64,000 nucleotides of DNA from Cupriavidus gilardii. Lineage in GTDB: Bacteria; Pseudomonadota; Gammaproteobacteria; Burkholderiales; Burkholderiaceae. Below are positions 57,073 through 64,000 of this stretch, piece by piece; the first letter of the stretch is position 1, and each line of letters begins with the position of its first letter. The notes beneath the pieces were generated by a model that was not told where the DNA came from, did no database searches, and saw only the letters and a list, made by a program, of their open reading frames with translations. A program made the translations under genes and the position numbers. The stretch is from positions 62,001 to 126,000 of the forward strand of contig NZ_JABTYE010000007.1 in assembly GCF_013314895.1 (NCBI RefSeq). The letters run 5' to 3'.

Positions 57073-57135
57073 GTCCGTGTCGTCGGTATCGTCGGTATCG
57101 TCGGTATCGTCGGTATCGTCGGTGTCGTCGGTGTC
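57073..57135. repeat. 9-bp minisatellite (seven units)
   Basis: Seven tandem 9-bp units (GTCGGTATC, with GTCGGTGTC and GTCCGTGTC variants) lie between the Bug receptor and CoA transferase genes. Read on the minus strand the frame is open and gives (DDT)n. The unit is a multiple of three, so changes in copy number keep the frame. Confidence 0.85.
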
Positions 57136-57136
57136 G

Positions 57137-58126
57137 TCAGTCGAGCTGTGCGCCGGACTTCTGCACCACCGCACGCCATTTGGCGACCTCGGCCTTGATG
57201 AAGCCGCCCAATTGCTCGGGTCGGGTCGAGGGAGCGAATTCGAGCCCCTGTCCCTGGAGCGTCTTGCGGACCTCCGGCTGCTTCAGCGCATCGGCGAAGG
57301 CGGCATTGAGCTTGCCGATGACTTCCTTCGGCGTGCCGGCCGGCGCCACCACGCCGAAGAACACGGACACGTCGAAGCCGGCAACGCCCTGCTCCGCGAC
57401 GGTCGGCACATCGGGCAGTGCCTGCGAGCGTTCGCTGGTGGTCACGCCGAGCGCGCGCAGCTTGCCGCTCTTGATGAAAGGCAGCGCGGTCAGCACGTCG
57501 GTGAAGGTCATGCTGACCTGGCCGCCCAGCAGATCGTTCAGCGCCGGACCGGTGCCCTTGTACGGAATGTGCTGGAAGTCGGTGCCGGCCAGGTTGTTGA
57601 ACAGCACGCCGGCCAGATGCGACGACGCGCCGTTGCCCGACGAGGCATAGGTCAGCTTGCCGGGATTGGCCTTGGCATAGGCGATCAGCTCTGAGACGTT
57701 CTTCGCCGGCACCGAAGGATTGACAACCAGCACGTTAGGCAGATGGCCGATCTGGATCACCGGCGTGAAGCTCTTGACCGGGTCGTAGTTGATCTTGCGA
57801 TAGAGGCTGACGTTGATCGCCAGCGGCGCCGAGGTGCCGAACATCAGCGTGTAGCCATCGGGTTCGGCGCGGGCGACCGCTTCCGCACCGATATTGCCGC
57901 CGGCACCGGCACGGTTCTCGACAACCACCGGCTGGCCGAGCGTGTTCTTCAGCGAGGCGGCCAGCGTGCGCGCCATCGCATCGGTCGGGCCTCCCGGCGG
58001 GTAGGTCACCACCATCATGATCGGCTTGGATGGATAGTCCTTCTGCGCGAAGGCGGGTGCAATGCCGGCGCACAGCGTCAGCGTGGAAGCGGCAGCCAGC
58101 GCCGCGATACGTTGCCAGGGGGTCAT
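57137..58126 (-). CDS. Bug/TctC family periplasmic receptor
   Basis: This 329-residue receptor has a signal peptide (about 1-27, ending AFA) followed by YPSKPIMMVVTYPPGGPTD, VENRAGAGGNIGAE and FQHIPYKGTGPALNDLLGGQ. AAGGAGA precedes the ATG at 58126. Its gene lies between the AidB-like dehydrogenase and the CoA transferase. Ligand unknown, no transporter membrane subunits nearby. Confidence 0.93.
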   Translation of the reverse strand: MTPWQRIAALAAASTLTLCAGIAPAFAQKDYPSKPIMMVVTYPPGGPTDAMARTLAASLKNTLGQPVVVENRAGAGGNIGAEAVARAEPDGYTLMFGTSAPLAINVSLYRKINYDPVKSFTPVIQIGHLPNVLVVNPSVPAKNVSELIAYAKANPGKLTYASSGNGASSHLAGVLFNNLAGTDFQHIPYKGTGPALNDLLGGQVSMTFTDVLTALPFIKSGKLRALGVTTSERSQALPDVPTVAEQGVAGFDVSVFFGVVAPAGTPKEVIGKLNAAFADALKQPEVRKTLQGQGLEFAPSTRPEQLGGFIKAEVAKWRAVVQKSGAQLD

Positions 58127-58188
58127 CTCGTGTCTCCTTGTCGGGCCATGCGCCGTCGGGATTCGTCGTCCCGGGCGCTTGTGGGATT

Positions 58189-58238
58189 GCTTGTTGCGTG
58201 GCTTGTTGCGTGGACTTGCTGCGTGGCTTGCCGCGTTG
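58189..58238. repeat. Degenerate 12-bp tandem repeat before the Bug gene
   Basis: Four units of about 12 bp (GCTTGTTGCGTG twice exactly, then two diverged) lie in the gap between the AidB-like gene and the Bug receptor. Confidence 0.55.
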
Positions 58239-58299
58239 TGCATTTCGTTGGGATGCGTCGCGAAGGCATGCGCCTCGCGGCGGGTCGGTCCGCGGATCT

Positions 58300-60087
58300 T
58301 CAGAACAGATCGACCTGATCGACCGCCCCGGCCGGCTGCACCGCGCCTTCGGCCGCTGGCGCCACGGTGTCCGCCAGCCAGTCCGGCTCGGCGCCGCCCG
58401 CGAGCGGATCGCGCGGCAGCACGAGGTGGATCAGCACCAGCTGCGCCAGGCGCATGCGCCGCACCGAGCCGATGCGGCCCGCTTCCCACGCCATCGCCAC
58501 CGCGCTGGTGACGTGATACAGCGCGGACGCGGCCTGGCGGGCCAGCACATCACCGGCGGCATCGGTTCGCCCGGCATCGGCCGCCAGCCCGCAGGCGCGT
58601 TCCAGCGCGCTGTCGAACGCCGCGCGCGCGTTGGCATGCATCGGCGTCTGCGCCAGCAGCGATTGCAGATGGGCCCGCAGCACGGGCAAGGCGCCCTCGC
58701 GCCGGATCGCGCGCAGCACGTCGAGTGCGACGATATTGCTGGTGCCTTCCCAGATCGAACCCAGGTGGGCGTCGCGCACCAGCCGCGGATCGCTCCATTC
58801 CTCGATGTAGCCGCAGCCGCCGCGCATCTCCATGGCATCGCCGGTGACCTTGCGCGCGTCGCGGCAGGCGCGGAACTTGATTAGCGGGGTCAGGATGCGC
58901 ATCAGCGGATAGGCGTCGGCCTCGCCCGCATCGGCGCGGCGCAGTGCCTCGGCGGTCTGGAACACCATCGTGCGCGCCTGCTCGGTCGGCAGCGTCAGCT
59001 TCAGCAGCTGGCGCCGCATCAGCGGCATGTCGATCAGCCGCTTGCCGAAGGCACGCCGTTCGCGCGCGATAAACAGTCCTTCCGACAACGCCCGGCGCAT
59101 CAGCCCGGCGGCGCGCACGCCGTTGGACAACCGCGAGTTGTTGATCATGTCGGCCATCTGCACGAAGCCGCGGCCAGGTTCGCCGACCAGCCATGCGTGC
59201 GCGCCTTCGAGACGGATCTCGCCGCTCGCCATCGAGCGGGTGCCGAGCTTGTCCTTCAATCGGATGATGCGATAGTGGTTCGGACTGCCATCGGCGAGGC
59301 GGCGCGGCAACAGGAACAGCGACACGCCCTTGATGCCCTCCGGCGCGCCATCGGGTCTTGCCAGCACCATCGCCAGCTCGGCGTCGGGATTCGAGCAGAA
59401 CCACTTGTCGCCGGTCAGGCGCCAGCCGCCTTGCGCGTCCGGATCGGGAATCGCACGCGTGGCGGTCGCAGCCACGTCGGAGCCCGCGCCCTGCTCGGTC
59501 ATGAACATCGCGCCCTGGTAGAGGTCCTCGAACACCTGCGTGGTCAGGTTCGGCAGGAAGCGCTCGACCACCGCCGGATCGCCGAACTTGCGCAGCGTGC
59601 GCGTCAGCGAATCGGTCATCGAAAGCGGGCAGCACAGGCCGAACTCGGCCTGCACGAACAGATAGGTCAGTGCGTACTTGGCGGCCGCCGGCATCGGCTG
59701 CGGCCAGCCCAGCACGCCGCCGCGATGCGATACCGCCGCCAGGCCGAACTCGGCAAAGGCCACGCGTTCGAGCTCGACATAGGCGGGATGCTTGTCGATG
59801 CGCTGCGCATCGATGCCGGTGCGCGTGCGATGCGTCAGCGTCGGCGGATGGTGGTCGGCGGTGTTGGCCAGTGCATCGAGCACGCCGCCCGCCAGCGCGC
59901 CCATCCGGTCCAGATGCGGCAACAGGTGCTGGTACAGGTCGGCCGGCAGATACAGCGGCAGCAGCGCGCGCAGATCGGGATCGCTGGCAAACAGATTGAC
60001 GCCATGCTGATCGGGCACCGGATGCACGGCGGGCGTCGCGGCGATGGGTTGCGATGAATTTTCCTGACGGACAGCGCTGCTCGGCAT
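58300..60087 (-). CDS. AidB-like acyl-CoA dehydrogenase
   Basis: The 595-residue protein belongs to the large AidB-type acyl-CoA dehydrogenases, longer than the common 380-residue type. It has MFMTEQGAGSDVAATATRA, a typical beta domain, EMRGGCGYIEEWSDPRLVRD and the catalytic Glu in IWEGTSNIVALDVLRAI, with an extra C-terminal helical domain. AidB is linked to alkylation response, but most homologues oxidise acyl-CoA. GAGGAGA precedes the ATG. It heads a unit with a Bug receptor and a CoA transferase, so fatty or organic acid degradation is likelier than DNA repair. Confidence 0.88.
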   Translation of the reverse strand: MPSSAVRQENSSQPIAATPAVHPVPDQHGVNLFASDPDLRALLPLYLPADLYQHLLPHLDRMGALAGGVLDALANTADHHPPTLTHRTRTGIDAQRIDKHPAYVELERVAFAEFGLAAVSHRGGVLGWPQPMPAAAKYALTYLFVQAEFGLCCPLSMTDSLTRTLRKFGDPAVVERFLPNLTTQVFEDLYQGAMFMTEQGAGSDVAATATRAIPDPDAQGGWRLTGDKWFCSNPDAELAMVLARPDGAPEGIKGVSLFLLPRRLADGSPNHYRIIRLKDKLGTRSMASGEIRLEGAHAWLVGEPGRGFVQMADMINNSRLSNGVRAAGLMRRALSEGLFIARERRAFGKRLIDMPLMRRQLLKLTLPTEQARTMVFQTAEALRRADAGEADAYPLMRILTPLIKFRACRDARKVTGDAMEMRGGCGYIEEWSDPRLVRDAHLGSIWEGTSNIVALDVLRAIRREGALPVLRAHLQSLLAQTPMHANARAAFDSALERACGLAADAGRTDAAGDVLARQAASALYHVTSAVAMAWEAGRIGSVRRMRLAQLVLIHLVLPRDPLAGGAEPDWLADTVAPAAEGAVQPAGAVDQVDLF

Positions 60088-60246
60088 GCTTGTCTCCTCT
60101 TCCCACTTCTCGATATCGGCCGGGACGTAGCCCGCCGGATGGTGGAATGTTCGAGGAAACAGCGATTCGCGTCCAATACTAAGAATGGCTTGGACGATAT
60201 GTTTTTTATATGGAGGGCCGGTCAGTCGGCTCCCGCCATGACGGTC

Positions 60247-60837
60247 TCACAGCGTGTTCCAGGAGTCAGACACGTGCAGCCGGCCGAGCAGATCGGCTGG
60301 AAATGCGCTGAGTGCCCATTGCGGTATGCGGCAGGAGTGCTGCCGAATTCGTCCGTTTTCCCACGAGAGGATCAGTCGTGGGCGAAGCGCAGCGTTATCC
60401 AGAACAAATGTTCGGTCGGCAATGGCGAAGCCTTCGGCGAAATTGGCCAGGCTTCGTGCATGGCGGCGCCGAACGTCGTCCGGCGGAACCCAGTGTCCAC
60501 CGTCTGCGACCCGCTGCACGATTCTCGCCATGCACAGATCGGGTTCCGGGACGCCAATGAAGACCAGATTGACCTTGTAGCCGGCGGCCTTTGCGGCCCG
60601 CATCAGCGCTAGTTCGCGCTTGCCTGAGAACGTCGTGTCGACCGCGAACGACTCCTGTTCTGCAAGGTGTTTCTCTTGTTCTTCAATGGCGAGTTTCCCG
60701 GCCTGGACCGCAGTCACGCCACGCCGAGCCGCGATGGAGTCGGGCGACACCACAGAAATACGGTCGGCAAACCAGCGGTCGGCAACGGTTGTCTTTCCTG
60801 CGCCGTTCGGTCCTCCGATGACCCATAGTTGTGGCAT
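60247..60837 (-). CDS. Zeta-toxin-like P-loop kinase
   Basis: This 196-residue protein has a Walker A motif GPNGAGKTT (9-17), then the zeta-type pattern VSPDSIAARRG and DTTFSGKRELALMRAAKAAGY, with R/D residues for nucleotide and UDP-sugar binding. Zeta toxins phosphorylate UDP-N-acetylglucosamine and block wall synthesis; non-toxic relatives exist. It starts 3 bases after the stop of a 78-residue gene, which is probably its partner. The fold is clear; toxicity is inferred. Confidence 0.8.
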   Translation of the reverse strand: MPQLWVIGGPNGAGKTTVADRWFADRISVVSPDSIAARRGVTAVQAGKLAIEEQEKHLAEQESFAVDTTFSGKRELALMRAAKAAGYKVNLVFIGVPEPDLCMARIVQRVADGGHWVPPDDVRRRHARSLANFAEGFAIADRTFVLDNAALRPRLILSWENGRIRQHSCRIPQWALSAFPADLLGRLHVSDSWNTL

Positions 60838-60840
60838 GGA

Positions 60841-61077
60841 TCAGAGCCCACGTACGACCGAAATATTGCCGTGCGAATCCACTCGCACCAATTGCTCGCT
60901 ACCGTCCGGGTTCTTCTTGACCAGGAAGCCGGGATACTCGGGCTTGGCATAGTAAACCGGCCGCCCCTCTGCCAAGTGCTTGTGAGCCGCGGCTTCACCT
61001 TGCGTTGCGATGGCCTTTTCGAAATCTGCCGATGTACTAAAGACATCCGAAACGGGCTTTATTGAGACGGGACGCAT
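60841..61077 (-). CDS. Small partner of the zeta-like kinase, possible antitoxin
   Basis: The 78-residue protein has no named family. Its N-terminal half is helical and the C-terminal half beta-like (GRPVYYAKPEYPGFLVKKNPDG). Its size, its AAGGAGG ribosome site 5 bases before the ATG at 61077, and its position just upstream of a zeta-like kinase suggest an antitoxin or a bound partner. Tests of co-expression would decide. Confidence 0.6.
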   Translation of the reverse strand: MRPVSIKPVSDVFSTSADFEKAIATQGEAAAHKHLAEGRPVYYAKPEYPGFLVKKNPDGSEQLVRVDSHGNISVVRGL

Positions 61078-61337
61078 GCTGCCTCCTTCACGCCAATCGC
61101 TAGAGGAGCTTATTTTCGCACAGGGGCACGGCCGTGTTTTGCCCTCCAGACCCGGCAATCTCAATGGCAGTGCTTCTTCCACGCGGACCTGGGGCTAGGG
61201 AAATACCCGCCCTCCCTCACTACCGATGCGCAACGCGTTGCATACTGTCCCGCCACGGCCGGAGCCGTGCGAGCCGGGCGGGACAGCCTGGTGGTCGAAT
61301 CGCCTACGTCGCATCGACACCATACAAAGGAGACAAC

Positions 61338-62318
61338 ATGCAACGACGCCAAATCCTGCGCCTCGCCGGCGCGGCCTGGGTGGCGGGTGTGGCCGGCATG
61401 CCGGTCGGACGCCTGCACGCCGAGGACTTTCCCACCCGTCCGCTCAAGCTGATCGTGCCCTACGGGGCCGGCGGCATCACCGATCAGATCGGCCGGGCAC
61501 TGGCCGACGCCGCCGGACGGGAGCTCGGCCAAACGATCATCGTCGAGAACAAGCCTGGGGTCAGCGGCACGCTGGGTGCGACGCAGATGGCGACCAGCGA
61601 GCCCGACGGCTATACGCTGACGATGGCGCCGGTGGTGATCTTTCGTCTGCCGCACGTGCAGAAGATGCGCTACGACCCGCTGAAGGATCTGACCTATATC
61701 TCGATGATCGCGGACTACAACTTCGCGGTCGCGGTCCGTACCGATGCCAAGTGGAAGACCATGCAGGAGCTGGTGGCCGAGGCCAAGGCGTCCAGCCGCG
61801 GCATCAGCTACGGCACCACCGGCATCTACGGCAGCCAGCATCTGACGATCTCGGAACTGGCGCGCATCACGCAATCGAACTGGACGCATGTCCCGTACAA
61901 GGGCGACGCCGAGGCCATCACCTCGCTGCTGGGCGGCCAGTGCGACGTCGCGATGCTGACCAACACGCTGCTGCCCTACGTGAAGAACGGCCAATTGCGC
62001 GTGCTGGCGGTGCTGTCCGAAAAGCGCGCGCCGGACTTCCCCGATGCGCCGACGCTGAAAGAGATCGGGTATCCGGTCTGGTCCAATTCGCCGTTCGGCA
62101 TCGTCGGCCCCGCCGGCATGAAGCCCGAAGTCGTGAAGAAGCTCGATACCGCGTTCCGCAATGCGCTGAAGGATCCGAAGCTGCTGGCCGTGACGCAGCA
62201 GTACGGCATGTCGACCAACTACATGGGCCCCGAGCAGTACACCGCCTATGCGCAGAAGGCCTTCAAGACCGAGGGGGCGATCATTCAGCGGCTGGCCGAG
62301 GCGATGAAGAACCAATAA
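61338..62318 (+). CDS. Bug/TctC family periplasmic receptor with a twin-arginine-like signal
   Basis: The 326-residue receptor begins QRRQILRLAGAAWVAG, a possible Tat signal (RR followed by a hydrophobic core), then HAEDFPTRPLKLIVPYGAGG and VENKPGVSGTLG. The rest matches the Bug fold (THVPYKGDAEAITSLLGGQ). AAGGAGA precedes the ATG. It stands alone, without a transporter or catabolic neighbours. Confidence 0.92.
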   Translation: MQRRQILRLAGAAWVAGVAGMPVGRLHAEDFPTRPLKLIVPYGAGGITDQIGRALADAAGRELGQTIIVENKPGVSGTLGATQMATSEPDGYTLTMAPVVIFRLPHVQKMRYDPLKDLTYISMIADYNFAVAVRTDAKWKTMQELVAEAKASSRGISYGTTGIYGSQHLTISELARITQSNWTHVPYKGDAEAITSLLGGQCDVAMLTNTLLPYVKNGQLRVLAVLSEKRAPDFPDAPTLKEIGYPVWSNSPFGIVGPAGMKPEVVKKLDTAFRNALKDPKLLAVTQQYGMSTNYMGPEQYTAYAQKAFKTEGAIIQRLAEAMKNQ

Positions 62319-62339
62319 GGTTCATACCGCTCGTTCGAT

Positions 62340-63386
62340 TCATTCGCCCGCGCCGCGGCCGAGTTCGCGCAGCAGCATCTGCTGCGACTCGGTCAGCGTG
62401 CGCAGCCGCGACGGCAGATCGATGGCCACCGTCAGCAGCAGATCACCGGTCTTTTGTTTCGCGCGGTCGTGCAGGCCCATGCCGCGTACGCGGATCACGG
62501 TACCGCTGCGCGTCATTGCCGGAATCTCGGCCATCACCGTCTTGCGAAAGCGCACCACCGGCACACGGCCGCCGAGGCAGGCCAGCACGAAGTCGATCTT
62601 CAGTTCGCGCGTCAGGTCCAGTCCATCTACGCCGAACACGCGGTCCTTGCGCACGCGGACCTTGCACAGCAGATTGCCGTTGGGGCCGCCGTCGATGCCG
62701 GCACCACCCATGCCACGGGCTCGCAGCACCGTGCCGTCGATCACCCCAGGTTTGATCTGCACCCGCAGCGCCTTGTCGACGCGGAGCTTGCCGGTGCCGC
62801 CGCAGGCATCGCAGGCAGCCGGCTCGACGCCCCGGCCGGCGCAGCGCTCGCAGGTGCCGTACGCGTTGAACAGGCCGCGCCGCACCTGTCCGGTGCCGCC
62901 GCACGGCTTGCAGGGCATCATGCGGATGCCGCGCGCATCGCAGTGCAGGCAATCGACCGTCATCCTGACCCGGGTCGATGCCATGCCGCCCAGCACGGCC
63001 GTTTCCAGCGCGATGCTGGTCTCGCACAGATAGTCGACGCCCGTCTTGCCCGGTCCGTGGCGCCGCGGGCCGCCATGGGGCCAGGCTTCGCGCGCGGGAC
63101 GCGGGCCGCCGGTGCCCCTGCCGTTGCCGGCGCCGTTGCCCGCCCCGTTGGCCGATTTGCCATGCGGCGCGGCGCGCTCGGCATCGTAGGCCATCCGGCG
63201 GCCGGCATCCTTGAGCACCGCGAAGGCATGCTGCAATCGCTTGAACCGCTCTTCCGCGCCCTGCGGATCGTCCGGATTGCGGTCCGGATGCCAGCGCATG
63301 GCCAGCCGCCGATACGCCTGCCGGATCTCGTCCGCCGTGGCCGTCGGGGCAACGCCTAGGGTCTGGTAGTGGTCATGGTGCGTCAC
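62340..63386 (-). CDS. DnaJ-like co-chaperone
   Basis: The 348-residue protein has an N-terminal J domain with HPD (33-35), a Gly-rich linker (about 70-115), a zinc domain of four CxxCxxG motifs (CLHCDARG, CKPCGGTG, CERCAGRG, CDACGGTG) and a C-terminal substrate domain. It would stimulate DnaK. It is a second, divergent DnaJ-like protein and lies apart from dnaK. The start is GTG at 63386. Confidence 0.88.
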   Translation of the reverse strand: MTHHDHYQTLGVAPTATADEIRQAYRRLAMRWHPDRNPDDPQGAEERFKRLQHAFAVLKDAGRRMAYDAERAAPHGKSANGAGNGAGNGRGTGGPRPAREAWPHGGPRRHGPGKTGVDYLCETSIALETAVLGGMASTRVRMTVDCLHCDARGIRMMPCKPCGGTGQVRRGLFNAYGTCERCAGRGVEPAACDACGGTGKLRVDKALRVQIKPGVIDGTVLRARGMGGAGIDGGPNGNLLCKVRVRKDRVFGVDGLDLTRELKIDFVLACLGGRVPVVRFRKTVMAEIPAMTRSGTVIRVRGMGLHDRAKQKTGDLLLTVAIDLPSRLRTLTESQQMLLRELGRGAGE

Positions 63387-63562
63387 GGGGGCCTTGTGTT
63401 CGCCGTCGGCGCAGCCGGCACTGCTGCTGCGCTACCTGTTCAGCCGGCACATCGAAGGGATAACGGCATGCCGCGGGCAAACTGTAGGGCATAGAATGAG
63501 GCCCGCTTTCCGAACCCTTCATCCAACCGTCACCGAGGCGTCATCGAACGCCGCCCCCTGTC

Positions 63563-64000
63563 ATGGAGTTTCGCCATCTGCGCTATTTCCTCGTGCTGGC
63601 CGACGAGCTGCATTTCGGCCGGGCGGCGCGCCGCCTGTCGATCTCGCAGCCGCCGCTGTCGCTGAACATCCAGCAGCTCGAAGCCTCGGTCGGCGCCCGT
63701 CTGTTCGAGCGCGACAGCAAGGGGGTACGCCTGACCGCGGCCGGCCGGGCCTTTCGCGAATCGGCCACCGCGCTGCTGGCGCAGGCCGAGGAGGCGCGAT
63801 TGCTGGCCCGGCAGATCGAAGCCGGAGCCGTGGGCAGACTGCGCGTCGGTTTCGTCGGGTCGATGCTGTATCGGGGCCTGCCGCAGAAGCTGCAGCAGTT
63901 CGAGGCCGACCAGCCCGGCATCCAGATCGCGCTGACCGAGCTCAATTCGCAGGAACAGATCGAGGCGCTGCTGCACGGGCAGCTGGACGTCGGCTTCATC
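63563..64000 (+). CDS. LysR family regulator, cut by the window end
   Basis: The first 146 residues are visible. They open with MEFRHLRYFLVLADELHFG and contain the helix-turn-helix AARRLSISQPPLSLNIQQLE, then the start of the effector domain. The group with this opening (BenM/CatM-like) often controls aromatic or organic acid catabolism. It is divergent from the DnaJ-like gene. The remainder is outside the window. Confidence 0.85.
   Translation, partial: MEFRHLRYFLVLADELHFGRAARRLSISQPPLSLNIQQLEASVGARLFERDSKGVRLTAAGRAFRESATALLAQAEEARLLARQIEAGAVGRLRVGFVGSMLYRGLPQKLQQFEADQPGIQIALTELNSQEQIEALLHGQLDVGFI

Noticed and set aside
57073..57135. CRISPR array
   Set aside because: Units are contiguous 9-bp repeats with no spacers and no cas genes.
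58300..60087. DNA alkylation role for the AidB-like protein
   Set aside because: It lies with a Bug receptor and a CoA transferase, and not with the Ada-AlkA/ogt operon, so acyl-CoA catabolism is more likely.

Overview
The window is a GC-rich, densely coded bacterial chromosome segment. It looks like a betaproteobacterium of the Burkholderiales, probably Cupriavidus- or Ralstonia-like. This is inferred from the expansion of orphan Bug/TctC periplasmic receptors, the many LysR and IclR regulators, acyl-CoA dehydrogenase and CoA-transferase sets, and REP-like intergenic hairpins. No rRNA, tRNA, transposase, integrase or CRISPR array was seen.

Layout. 0.2-6 kb: a small membrane protein, then an accessory patch with a secreted-effector look: an ankyrin-repeat protein (789-2378), a large protein with hydrophobic helices (2415-4619) and a protein with a eukaryotic-type F-box (4668-5960). 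The last two appear less GC-rich than their surroundings. 6.1-13.6 kb: a giant BTAD/cyclase-like/AAA/TPR regulator divergent from a TTC38-like TPR protein, then a PAS hybrid histidine kinase. 13.8-18.6 kb: a catabolic operon (cupin, Bug receptor, acyl-CoA dehydrogenase, class III CoA transferase, IclR regulator). 18.6-27.5 kb: a module with two 14-bp palindromes, a near-ideal sigma-54 promoter, thiamine-dependent E1 alpha and beta, a free lipoyl-domain protein, an E2 core without a lipoyl domain, a lipoate ligase, a two-subunit GMC dehydrogenase and, at its end, an AcoR-like sigma-54 activator.

27.6-42.8 kb: hisN, a PcaR-type IclR regulator, a YcgR-like c-di-GMP protein, thpR, an Ada-AlkA fusion with ogt, LysR regulators beside a glyoxalase-fold protein and an NmrA-like protein, a LexA-box-preceded orphan gene, unknown proteins and an acyl-CoA dehydrogenase with a divergent LysR gene. 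41.8-46.9 kb: a galactarate/talarate operon with its LacI repressor and two matching palindromic operators. 46.9-49.1 kb: eutBC. 49.4-55.2 kb: an L-lactate operon (GntR regulator, lutA, lutC, lutB, lldP). 55.4-60.1 kb: a DUF1428 protein and an operon of AidB-like acyl-CoA dehydrogenase, Bug receptor and CoA transferase with a 9-bp minisatellite. 60.2-64 kb: a zeta-toxin-like pair, another Bug receptor, a DnaJ-like co-chaperone and a LysR gene cut by the window end.

Taken together this is a nutrient-scavenging region of self-contained catabolic cassettes, each paired with its own regulator. The two stretches most worth following are the F-box/ankyrin patch and the sigma-54 split-E2/GMC module.
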